From assembly GCA_964421005.1 (NCBI GenBank), contig CAYQUV010000009.1, forward strand, positions 1-24,217: 24,217 nucleotides of DNA, read 5' to 3'. The notes under the pieces are model-generated. The model made no database searches. It was not told the DNA's origin and saw only the letters and a program-made list of their open reading frames with translations. The stretch's first letter is position 1. Every line of letters begins with the position of its first letter. Position numbers and translations under genes: made by a program. Origin of the DNA: CAYQUV01 sp964421005. GTDB taxonomy: Bacteria > Patescibacteriota > Minisyncoccia > Minisyncoccales > CG1-02-41-26. Positions 14,600 to 21,519 of this stretch are shown here, one piece after another.

Positions 14600-15073
14600 G
14601 TCCAAGTAGGCAAGGCAATCGCTCCTTAACTGAGACGCAGTTGGGGAGAGGAAAGTCCGAACATCCATTCTCAATATTTCCCTAAAATATCTTTCTTGAT
14701 AGTTTGGGAAATAGTGAGTCTAAAAGGATAGCGGGTAACACCCGTCGCGGGTAACCGTAGAGGTGCGAACAGAGACGCAGCTTCGCCGAAAGGCAAAGCA
14801 ACCCGTAAGAACTTTATTAGTTCACGGGTCAGTCCCGAAGTAATTCGGGGGTGAAACGTTCTAAACCCTTATCGGATGCAAGAAAGAACATTTCGGCATT
14901 TTCCGGATTTGCCGAAATGAAAAAGTATTTCGCTTGACCTCTCAAGTAATTGGGAGGCTAGATAAATGATTGCCGCAATTGCCGGAAGCAATTTACGCTA
15001 AATGGTGTATAATCTACACCAAAGCGTAAACTGAAGGCGATTGTACAGAATTCGGCTTATTGTCTACTTGGAC
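14600..15073 (+). ncRNA. rnpB: RNase P RNA, type A-like, with an extra arm
   Basis: RNase P RNA is the ribozyme that removes 5' leaders from pre-tRNA. The ends pair perfectly as helix P1: GTCCAAGTAG (14600-14609) with CTACTTGGAC (15064-15073). P3 is CTCCTTAACTG with CAGTTGGGGAG. The conserved core appears as AGAGGAAAGTCCGAAC (14647-14662) and, at the 3' side, TAGATAAATGATTGCC and ACAGAATTCGGCTTAT (15045-15060). P16 is CATTTCGGCA (14889-14898) with TGCCGAAATG (14910-14919). The L15 strand after P16 reads AAAAAGTA and has no GGU to pair with tRNA CCA. About 70 extra nt (14975-15044) sit between the P2 3' strand and the conserved ACAGA, with a hairpin at 14994-15030. The total of 474 nt exceeds the 377 nt of E. 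coli. A T run follows P1. Confidence 0.95.
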
Positions 15074-15168
15074 TTTTTTATTTAAAATAAAATATTATTC
15101 ATGTTGCTTAATCAAAATCTCTCGGTCATTTTTGGGACTTAATTTCCTGTGAGATAAAAACAAAATAA

Positions 15169-16818
15169 ATGATTAGTCGAGTTTTAAACTCAAAAACAAA
15201 AACAGTAACCTTTGCTGCTTTTCTATTGGCTCTTTCCGGTCTTTTTAGCCGTCTTTTGGGTTTATTAAGAGATAACCTTCTGGCTAATCTTTTCCCGAAA
15301 TCCCAGACTGATATTTATTTTGCCGCTTTCCGAATACCGGATTTTCTGTACGGTATTTTGATAACAGGTGGTATTGTTGCCGCTTTTCTGCCGGTTTTTG
15401 CCGAGAGTTTTAAGAAAAGTCATTTTGAAGCTCAGGCTTTAATCAACAACGTTCTAACTTTTTTTCTGGCGACCCTGATATTAATATCATTGGTTCTGGC
15501 TGTTTTTACTCCTCAGCTTGTTGGACTTATTGCGCCTGGTTTTTCGGAAAACCAGAAAGCCGAAACAAGCATTTTAACCCGGATAATGTTTTTAAGTCCC
15601 ATTCTTTTGGGAGCTTCCTCAATTTTTTCAGGCATTTTACATTATTTCAGTTTGTTTTTTGCCTATGCTTTAGCTCCCATTCTTTATAATCTTGGCATCA
15701 TTTTCGGCATTTTATATTTTGCTCCAGCATTCGGTTTAAAAGGTCTGGCTTTCGGAGTTGTTCTGGGAGCTTTTTTACATCTTTTGATTCAGGTTCCTCC
15801 TTTTTTGAAATCTGGCTTTACCTTTCGTTTTTCTTTTGATTTTAAATCCGGACCTCTCAAAAAAATTTTAAAACTTATGGCTCCAAGAACTATCGGTCAG
15901 GCCTCTTATCATATAAATATGATTTTTATCACAGCCATTGCTTCGACATTGTCTGCGGGAGCTATCAGTGTTTTTAATTTTTCAAATAATCTTCAGTATG
16001 TTCCGATAGGATTGATAGGTATTCCTTTCTCAACGGCAACTTTTCCTTTGCTTTCCCGGATTTTTGCCCAGGGCGACAAAGAAAGGTTTTCAAAAAATTT
16101 TTCCTCTATTTTTTCTCAGATTCTTTTTTTGATAATTCCGGCTTCTTGTTTAATTTTTCTCTTCCGGGCTCATCTGGTCCGGTTGATTTTAGGAACTTCG
16201 ATTTTAGGAAATGGCTATTTTGACTGGCTTCAGACCAGGTTAACAGCAGCTTCTCTAGGGATTTTTTCTTTTGCCTTGTTTGCTGCCTGTCTTGTTCCGT
16301 TTTTGGCTCGGGTTTTCTTCTCCGTTCAGGATACAAAAACACCGGTTAAAATCGCTATCGCCGCTATGATTTTAAACATAATTTTATGCTATTCTTTCGT
16401 TAAAATTTTGGGTTCTCCTAATTTATTTCAAAAAATAACAGTTGACTTTTTGAGACTGGGTAGTATAGATGATATATCGGTTATTGGTTTGCCTTTGGCT
16501 CTTTCGGTTTCCGTTATTTTCCAGTTTCTTTTATTGATTCTGGCTTTAAAAAAGAAAATAGAAGGTCTGGACTTCAAAGGAATTTATTTTTCTTTGATAA
16601 AGGTTTTATTGGCAACTTTCCTGATGGCAATTTTTACTTATTTTACTCTGCAGTTTACTGCCCTTTTTCTAAACACTTCCAAGGTTATAGGATTGTTTTT
16701 ACAAACGGCTCTGGCGGCGGTTGTTGGTATTCTCTCTTTTATTCTTTTCTCTTATCTTCTAAAACTCAAAGAACTAAAACTTATTTGTTTCTCGATTGTT
16801 AATCAAATCAAAAAATAA
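15169..16818 (+). CDS. murJ: Lipid II flippase MurJ
   Basis: MurJ (MviN) flips the peptidoglycan precursor lipid II across the cytoplasmic membrane. The 549-residue protein is hydrophobic throughout, with about 14 membrane helices. It starts with the family signature LLALSGLFSRLLGLLRDNLLA and continues with the SQTDIYFAAFRIPDFLYGIL block, in which arginine and aspartate line the central cavity. Other family blocks are LMAPRTIGQASYHINM and GLIGIPFSTATFPLLSR. Length is within the family range (about 500-550). It is followed 37 bp later by lepA on the same strand. The 95-bp gap after rnpB shows no clear promoter. It complements MurB in the same window. Confidence 0.95.
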   Translation: MISRVLNSKTKTVTFAAFLLALSGLFSRLLGLLRDNLLANLFPKSQTDIYFAAFRIPDFLYGILITGGIVAAFLPVFAESFKKSHFEAQALINNVLTFFLATLILISLVLAVFTPQLVGLIAPGFSENQKAETSILTRIMFLSPILLGASSIFSGILHYFSLFFAYALAPILYNLGIIFGILYFAPAFGLKGLAFGVVLGAFLHLLIQVPPFLKSGFTFRFSFDFKSGPLKKILKLMAPRTIGQASYHINMIFITAIASTLSAGAISVFNFSNNLQYVPIGLIGIPFSTATFPLLSRIFAQGDKERFSKNFSSIFSQILFLIIPASCLIFLFRAHLVRLILGTSILGNGYFDWLQTRLTAASLGIFSFALFAACLVPFLARVFFSVQDTKTPVKIAIAAMILNIILCYSFVKILGSPNLFQKITVDFLRLGSIDDISVIGLPLALSVSVIFQFLLLILALKKKIEGLDFKGIYFSLIKVLLATFLMAIFTYFTLQFTALFLNTSKVIGLFLQTALAAVVGILSFILFSYLLKLKELKLICFSIVNQIKK

Positions 16819-16855
16819 AAAAATATAAAGATAATAATCTCTCAAATCAAATTTT

Positions 16856-18688
16856 ATGGATTTATCCCATATTCGTAATTTTAGTATCATAAGTCACGTA
16901 GACCATGGCAAATCAACTTTAGCCGACCGTTTTTTGGAATTAACAAAACAGATATCTCGGGAAAGAATGACTCCCCAATATCTTGATTCAATGGACCTTG
17001 AGAAAGAAAAAGGAATAACTATAAAGATGCATCCCGTGAGAATGGTGTATAAATTGGGTTCAGAATATATCCTGAATCTTATAGATACTCCCGGTCATGT
17101 TGATTTTTCTTACGAAATTTCAAGGGCTCTGGCTTGCGTTGAAGGGGCAATTTTACTGGTTGATGCCACAAAGGGAGTCCAGGCACAAACTTTATTCAAT
17201 TTGGAACAGGCAAAAAAACAGAATTTAAAAATTATCGGGGCAGTCAATAAAATTGATTTGGCCGGAGCCCAAATTCCAGAAACAAAAAGAGAATTAGCTG
17301 TCGTTTTGGGAGTTGAAGAAAAAGATATTTTGGAAATTTCAGCGAAAACAGGTAAAAATGTTGAAAAATTATTGGAAAGAGTAATAAAAGAAATTCCTCC
17401 CCCTTGCTTAAAACATCCTCAGCCAAACTCTCTGCAACCAAACTCTCCGCAACCAAACTCTTCCCAAAACTCATTCAAAGCTTTGATTTTTGATTCAAAA
17501 TACGACCCATTTTCAGGAGTTGTGGCTTTTGTCAGGGTCTTTGAGGGTGAAGTTAAAAAAGGGAATTCCCTTTATCTTATAGCTCAGAAGTTAAAAGGGG
17601 AAGCTAAAGAAATAGGCTTTTTTTCACCGGATCTCACTCCCGCTCAAAGCTTGAGGGCCGGGGAAATCGGTTATATAAAAACCGGCATAAAAACTCCCGG
17701 TAAAGTCAGGGTTGGAGAAACCATAGCTAAAAGTCCTGAGATTGAGCCTTTAGTGGGCTACAAAGAACCTCAGCCGGTTTTATTTTTAACTTTGTATCCG
17801 GAAAATGCTGATGAATTTGAGGATTTAAAACAAAGCTTGGAAAAATTGAAACTTACCGACCCTTCTTTAGATTTTCAGTTAGAGTCAAAAAATATTTTGG
17901 GCAGAGGAATAAGAATAGGCTTTCTTGGTTCTTTACAGGCAGAAATTATTTTAAGGCGTTTGAAAAAGGAATTTGACTTGGATGTTATTTCTACAATTCC
18001 TCAGGTAGTTTTCAAAGTTTTAACCAAGGAAAATCAGGAGATTGAGATTTCTTCTTCTGCTAAATGGCTTGAGCCTTCAAGAATTAAAGAAGTTAAAGAA
18101 CCTTGGGCAAAAATAGAAATAATCACTCCTAACAATTACTTCAATCAAATTTTCAAAGTTTTAAAGAATTATAAAATTTATTTAAATGAAACTAAATCTT
18201 TAAGTTCTCAAAAATCTCTTCTTGAGGGGGAGGCTCCTTTAAGAGAAATAATAGGGGGTAATTTTTACGAGGATTTAAAAAGCAGAAGTCAAGGTTACGC
18301 CTCTTTCAGTTTCCAAAAAAGCGATTTCAGAAAGGCTGATGTCGTGAAACTTGATATTCTAGTGGCGGGTAAAAAAGAGGAAGCATTCTCAAGAATCGTT
18401 CCAAGAGATCAAGCATTCCAGCAAGGGAAAGCTGTTCTTAAGAAATTAAAAGAAATTCTGCCCTCTCAACTGTTTTCTGTTCCATTACAAGCGGTTGTTG
18501 AAGGAAAAATTATAGCCAGGGAAACAATGAAAGCCCGAAGAAAGGATGTTACTGCTCCTTTGTATGGAGGGGATGTAACCAGAAAAAGGAAATTGTTGGA
18601 AATTCAAAAGAAAGGAAAGCAAAAACTGAAAGAGAGAGCAAAAATTAAAATCCCGCCTGAGGTTTTCTTGGAGATGTTCAAGTTCTGA
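16856..18688 (+). CDS. lepA: Elongation factor 4 (LepA)
   Basis: EF4 is a ribosome-binding GTPase that back-translocates or remodels stalled or initiating ribosomes. In 610 residues it has G1 HVDHGKST, switch I DLEKEKGITIKMHPVRM, G3 DTPGHVDFSYEISRAL, G4 NKIDL and the SAKTG motif, then domain II, domains III and V, and the EF4-specific C-terminal domain with RRKDVTAPLYGGDVTRKRKLLEIQKKGKQ. Just after the G domain, residues 189-203 are three QPNS-plus-one units encoded by a 15-bp tandem repeat, where the family normally has a short PPP linker. The stop is TGA, direct evidence that UGA ends translation here. Confidence 0.98.
   Translation: MDLSHIRNFSIISHVDHGKSTLADRFLELTKQISRERMTPQYLDSMDLEKEKGITIKMHPVRMVYKLGSEYILNLIDTPGHVDFSYEISRALACVEGAILLVDATKGVQAQTLFNLEQAKKQNLKIIGAVNKIDLAGAQIPETKRELAVVLGVEEKDILEISAKTGKNVEKLLERVIKEIPPPCLKHPQPNSLQPNSPQPNSSQNSFKALIFDSKYDPFSGVVAFVRVFEGEVKKGNSLYLIAQKLKGEAKEIGFFSPDLTPAQSLRAGEIGYIKTGIKTPGKVRVGETIAKSPEIEPLVGYKEPQPVLFLTLYPENADEFEDLKQSLEKLKLTDPSLDFQLESKNILGRGIRIGFLGSLQAEIILRRLKKEFDLDVISTIPQVVFKVLTKENQEIEISSSAKWLEPSRIKEVKEPWAKIEIITPNNYFNQIFKVLKNYKIYLNETKSLSSQKSLLEGEAPLREIIGGNFYEDLKSRSQGYASFSFQKSDFRKADVVKLDILVAGKKEEAFSRIVPRDQAFQQGKAVLKKLKEILPSQLFSVPLQAVVEGKIIARETMKARRKDVTAPLYGGDVTRKRKLLEIQKKGKQKLKERAKIKIPPEVFLEMFKF
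17420..17464 (+). repeat. Three 15-bp tandem repeats inside lepA
   Basis: Units start at 17420, 17435 and 17450 with consensus CAACCAAACTCTCCG; each has one to four differences. They encode QPNSL, QPNSP and QPNSS in frame. A partial fourth unit, CAAAACTCA, follows. A 15-bp period keeps the reading frame, so slippage changes only the linker length. Confidence 0.8.
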
Positions 18689-18727
18689 ATTGAGTAATAT
18701 TGAACCTTTATTAAGCTCGGTTAAAAA

Positions 18728-18754
18728 TTGAAAAAAGAGGAAAAATTTTATAAT
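18728..18754 (+). promoter_or_regulatory. Possible promoter between lepA and the divIC-like gene
   Basis: TTGAAA (18728-18733) lies 15 bp before TATAAT (18749-18754); a second TATAAT overlaps at 18754-18759. A transcript from here would run to the divIC-like gene at 18896 and be antisense to the small membrane protein at 18774-18872. The spacer is not ideal for either -10. Confidence 0.35.
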
Positions 18755-18773
18755 ATAATAATGTCAATGATAG

Positions 18774-18872
18774 TTAGTAAAATAGCGGCCCAACAAGCCA
18801 GAGAATCATACTCAGAACTATCATTGTAACGAGAATTATCCATATAACTTTAAATAAAACCTTGGCTTTCAT
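18774..18872 (-). CDS. 32-aa single-pass membrane peptide
   Basis: The minus strand reads ATG AAA GCC AAG and stays open for 32 codons to TAA. The product begins MKAKVLFKVIW, continues with a hydrophobic helix (IILVTMIVLSMILWLV, about residues 12-27) and ends GPLFY. Basic N-terminus, one helix and an aromatic end are the layout of real small membrane proteins and improbable for random AT-rich DNA, where Trp and Gly codons would be rarer. It lies divergently from the divIC-like gene (24 bp between starts) and converges with lepA. No Shine-Dalgarno is visible, as for nearly all genes here. Function unknown; proximity to a division gene is the only hint. Confidence 0.55.
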   Translation of the reverse strand: MKAKVLFKVIWIILVTMIVLSMILWLVGPLFY

Positions 18873-18895
18873 ATTTTTCAATTGTCTTATTTTTT

Positions 18896-19291
18896 ATGAT
18901 AACATCTTTCGAGGAATTCAAAAAGAGAAAAAATAGTTCTTCTTATTTCCTTATATTCATAATTTTTCTGGCTTTGAGTTTGTTTTTGCTTTTTTTAAAT
19001 CTAAATTTTAAACTTATTAAAGAAAGGAAGAAGATTTCCCAGCAATTACTTGCTCTTGAGTCAGAACTTCAGAATCTAGAGTCAAAAAAAACTGAGATTG
19101 AAAATAAAATATCAGAAATTGAGAGTGAGGAGTATCTTGAGAAAACGGGCAGAGAAGATTTGAATCTAAAAAAAGAAGGAGAAAAAGTCGTTGCTTTCCC
19201 GGTGGTTAAAGACGAAGAAAAGATTGAAGGGGGAAAAGAAGGAGAGAGAAGCATCTGGCAGAAATTATTAGAGAAATTAAAAATAAAATAA
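18896..19291 (+). CDS. DivIC/FtsB-like septum formation initiator protein
   Basis: The 131-residue protein has a short cytoplasmic N-terminus (MITSFEEFKKRKNSSS), one membrane helix (about 17-38, YFLIFIIFLALSLFLLFLN), a coiled coil rich in L, E and K (about 44-80) and then EYLEKTGREDLNLKKEGEKVVAF, which matches the DivIC/FtsB end motif (E-x-x-AR-x-x-L-x-x-x-KxGE). The family bridges FtsL and FtsQ/DivIB in the divisome and regulates septal peptidoglycan synthesis. The C-terminal 30 residues are a charged extension (KDEEKIEGGKEGER). It is separated from ftsEX by tRNAs and prfB but belongs to the same process. Confidence 0.8.
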   Translation: MITSFEEFKKRKNSSSYFLIFIIFLALSLFLLFLNLNFKLIKERKKISQQLLALESELQNLESKKTEIENKISEIESEEYLEKTGREDLNLKKEGEKVVAFPVVKDEEKIEGGKEGERSIWQKLLEKLKIK

Positions 19292-19324
19292 AAACACAAA
19301 AACATCAATATCGGATTAATTGAT

Positions 19325-19395
19325 GCGGGATTAGTTGATTGGCTCAACGCTACCTTCCCAAGGTAGAAAAGCGGGTTCGACTCCCGTATCCCGCT
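19325..19395 (+). tRNA. tRNA-Gly (anticodon CCC)
   Basis: The acceptor GCGGGAT pairs with ATCCCGC (19388-19394), the anticodon stem CTACC pairs with GGTAG around the loop TTCCCAA (anticodon CCC, reading GGG), and the T arm is GCGGGTTCGACTCCCGT. Discriminator T at 19395; the next bases are CAA, so CCA is not encoded. Length 71 nt. No promoter is seen in the 33-bp gap after the divIC-like gene, so it may be cotranscribed with it. Confidence 0.93.
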
Positions 19396-19425
19396 CAAAG
19401 TTCGGTTCCCGTATTCCACTCAAAA
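19376..19425 (+). repeat. Adjacent degenerate copy of the tRNA-Gly 3' end
   Basis: The 25 nt from the T loop through 5 nt past the tRNA (19376-19400, TTCGACTCCCGTATCCCGCT plus CAAAG) are followed immediately by a second copy at 19401-19425 with 20 of 25 positions identical. All five differences are transitions. On the 5' side GGATTAATTGAT (19313-19324) repeats the tRNA's own GGATTAGTTGAT (19328-19339). These are remnants of a duplicated tRNA gene or target-site scars. Confidence 0.7.
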
Positions 19426-19454
19426 TTGAAATATAGTTAGAAGTATGATGGAGG

Positions 19455-19460
19455 TATAAT
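19455..19460 (+). promoter_or_regulatory. -10 box of tRNA-Thr
   Basis: A perfect TATAAT 13 bp before the tRNA-Thr gene. No convincing -35 box stands at 16-18 bp upstream; TTGAAA (19426-19431) is too far at 23 bp. The position fits a tRNA start with a leader of a few nt. Confidence 0.45.
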
Positions 19461-19473
19461 AATTACATCCGAT

Positions 19474-19545
19474 GCCGCCCTAGCTCAAAGGTAGAGCAGC
19501 ATTCTCGTAAAATGCAGGTTGTCGGTTCAATTCCGACGGGCGGCT
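19474..19545 (+). tRNA. tRNA-Thr (anticodon CGT)
   Basis: The acceptor GCCGCCC pairs with GGGCGGC (19538-19544), the D stem GCTC with GAGC, the anticodon stem GCATT with AATGC around CTCGTAA (anticodon CGT, reading ACG), and the T stem GTCGG with CCGAC. Discriminator T, then CTT: CCA is not encoded and must be added by a CCA-adding enzyme. Length 72 nt. A terminator follows at 19560. Confidence 0.95.
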
Positions 19546-19559
19546 CTTAATTTGAAGTT

Positions 19560-19588
19560 AAGGCCTTAAAAATTTAAGGTCTTTTTTA
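19560..19588 (+). terminator. Terminator of tRNA-Thr
   Basis: AAGGCCTTAA (19560-19569) pairs with TTAAGGTCTT (19574-19583), including one G-U pair, around a 4-nt loop, and the stem continues into TTTTT. It separates the tRNA unit from prfB. Confidence 0.75.
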
Positions 19589-19642
19589 ATCTTTTATTTT
19601 TAAGAAAATCGTGTTAGTATAATGTAAAAGTCTGGATAAAAT

Positions 19643-20746
19643 ATGAAAGAAATTAAAGAAAAGATTGAAGATTTGACTGAGAAATTTCATCATTTGAGTT
19701 CCCGCTTTAATATTGAAGGCAAAAGGAAGGAATTAAAAGAATTGGAAAATAAACTCAGAGAGCCTGGCTTCTGGCAGAAAGAGAAAAATGCCCGAGAAAT
19801 CCAAAAAAGATTTTCTCAATTAAAAGAGGAGTTGGTTGAATTTGAAAGACTAGAGAAAGAAATAAGTAATTTAGAAGTTCTTTTACCTTTAATCAAAGAA
19901 GGTTCAAAAGAGAAAAAAGAGATCGAAGAAAACATTGCTAAATTAACATCTGAAATTGAAATCAAATCCCGAGAATTTTATCTTTCCGGAAAATACGATA
20001 AGAACTCAGCAATTTTGAACATTTTCGCAGGAGCCGGAGGAAGGGATGCCGAGGACTGGACGGCTTTACTTTTAAGAATGTACCAGAGATGGTCGGAGAG
20101 GAATAATTTTCAGACCAAGATTTTGTACCGAAAATTCGGGGAAGCCGGCGGTCCCGAGGGAAGAATTGGCTTAAAAGAAGCTTCAATGGAGATTAAAGGT
20201 AAGTTTGCCTACGGTCTTTTGAAAAAAGAGAGTGGAGTCCATCGTTTGGTGAGAATTTCTCCTTTTTCAGCCAAAGGGCTTCGTCATACATCGTTTAGTA
20301 AAATCGAAGTTTTGCCGAAAATTGAAAAAGAAGAGGAAGCAGAAATTGAAATCCGGCCAGAAGATCTCAAAATAGAAACATTCAGGGCTTCAGGACCGGG
20401 AGGCCAGTATGTTAATCGAAGAGAATCGGCGGTTAGAATAACACATCTGCCAACGGGTCTTCAAGTAGCCTCCCAAGCAGAAAGATTACAGGGATTAAAC
20501 AAGAAAATTGCCATGGGAATTTTAAAAGCAAAACTCTTACAACTTCAAGAAAAAGAAAGAGAAAAAGAATTTGAGAAAATTAAAGGGAGAAAAGTTGCCG
20601 TTGAGTTCGGTAGTCAGATTAGGAGTTATGTTTTTCATCCCTACCGTCTTGTTAAAGACCATCGGACAGGCGTTGAAACCTCGGATGTTGAAAGTGTTTT
20701 AGACGGTGACTTGAACAAATTCATTACAGCAGAGATTAAGATTTAG
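19643..20746 (+). CDS. prfB: Peptide chain release factor 2
   Basis: RF2 recognises UAA and UGA stop codons and triggers peptide release. The 367 residues carry the RF2 stop-reading tripeptide S206-P207-F208 (in VHRLVRISPFSAKGLRHTS) and the catalytic GGQ at 253-255 (ASGPGGQYVNRRESAVRI), whose Gln is methylated by PrmC in other bacteria. The N-terminal coiled coil ends with REPGFWQ. The reading frame is continuous, so the +1 programmed frameshift that controls RF2 in many bacteria (CUU UGA C) is absent; the matching place reads CGC TTT AAT. TATAAT at 19618-19623 may be its -10 box. The order prfB-ftsE-ftsX is also found in Firmicutes. Confidence 0.97.
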   Translation: MKEIKEKIEDLTEKFHHLSSRFNIEGKRKELKELENKLREPGFWQKEKNAREIQKRFSQLKEELVEFERLEKEISNLEVLLPLIKEGSKEKKEIEENIAKLTSEIEIKSREFYLSGKYDKNSAILNIFAGAGGRDAEDWTALLLRMYQRWSERNNFQTKILYRKFGEAGGPEGRIGLKEASMEIKGKFAYGLLKKESGVHRLVRISPFSAKGLRHTSFSKIEVLPKIEKEEEAEIEIRPEDLKIETFRASGPGGQYVNRRESAVRITHLPTGLQVASQAERLQGLNKKIAMGILKAKLLQLQEKEREKEFEKIKGRKVAVEFGSQIRSYVFHPYRLVKDHRTGVETSDVESVLDGDLNKFITAEIKI

Positions 20747-20796
20747 TTTTTTAAGTTTAATCTTTTCAAACGGCTAGATTCTAAAAAAATAAGACG

Positions 20797-21489
20797 ATGA
20801 TAAGCTTTGAAAACATCACCAAGATTTATTATTCATCCAATAAAGAGCCAATAGTTGCCCTTCAGAATGTTTCTTTTAAAATAGAACAAGGAGAATTTGT
20901 TTCGATTGTTGGTAAATCGGGAGCCGGCAAAACAACTCTAATCAAACTTTTGATAGGAGAGGAAAGACCAACCGAAGGAAGTATTTTTTTTAATGACTAT
21001 TGTATTCAGAGGATGAATCAGAAAGAACTTCAACATTTCCGCAGAAGAATAGGAGTAGTCCATCAGGACTACAAATTACTTCTGTCAAAGAATGTCAGAG
21101 AGAATGTTGAGTATATTATGCAGGTAATCGGCGCTTCAAACAGGGATATTTCAAGAGATGTTCCTCAAGTTTTGGATATAGTCGGTTTGAGTAATCGCCA
21201 GGAAAATTTTCCCCAAGAGCTTTCCGGAGGAGAGAAACAAAGATTGGCAATTGCCAGAGCTCTTTGTCACAGGCCCCAGGTTGTAATTGCCGATGAACCA
21301 ACAGGCAATTTAGATCTTTACAACACCTTTGAGATTATTAATATTTTTAAAAAAATCCATCGTTTTGGAACAACCGTAATTTTATCTACTCACAACAGAG
21401 AAGTAATTGACAGTTTAGAACAAAGAGCTATAACTTTGGAGGATGGTAAAATAATTCATGATTTCCAAAAAGGGAAGTTTGTTTTATAG
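20797..21489 (+). CDS. ftsE: Cell division ATP-binding protein FtsE
   Basis: FtsE is the ATPase of the FtsEX complex, which controls septal peptidoglycan hydrolases from the cytosolic side. In 230 residues it has Walker A GKSGAGKT (39-46), the Q-loop at Q90 (VVHQDYKLL), the ABC signature LSGGEKQR (142-149), Walker B VVIADEPTGNLD (162-173) and the switch histidine in STHNRE. This is the full set of active-site elements. Length fits FtsE (about 220-230). It is followed 30 bp later by ftsX. DYKLL after the Q-loop is the typical FtsE version of this segment. Confidence 0.96.
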   Translation: MISFENITKIYYSSNKEPIVALQNVSFKIEQGEFVSIVGKSGAGKTTLIKLLIGEERPTEGSIFFNDYCIQRMNQKELQHFRRRIGVVHQDYKLLLSKNVRENVEYIMQVIGASNRDISRDVPQVLDIVGLSNRQENFPQELSGGEKQRLAIARALCHRPQVVIADEPTGNLDLYNTFEIINIFKKIHRFGTTVILSTHNREVIDSLEQRAITLEDGKIIHDFQKGKFVL

Positions 21490-21519
21490 AATTTATTATA
21501 ATTAAATATAGTTTAAAAT

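Noticed and set aside
18761..18829. 22-codon plus-strand ORF starting MSMIVSKIAAQQ
   Set aside because: It lies antisense to the membrane peptide, has no protein-like features and no ribosome site; the minus-strand frame has much better composition.
19643..19750. Programmed +1 frameshift in prfB
   Set aside because: The frame is open from ATG to stop and the shift signal CTTTGAC is absent; the matching region reads CGC TTT AAT without an in-frame stop.
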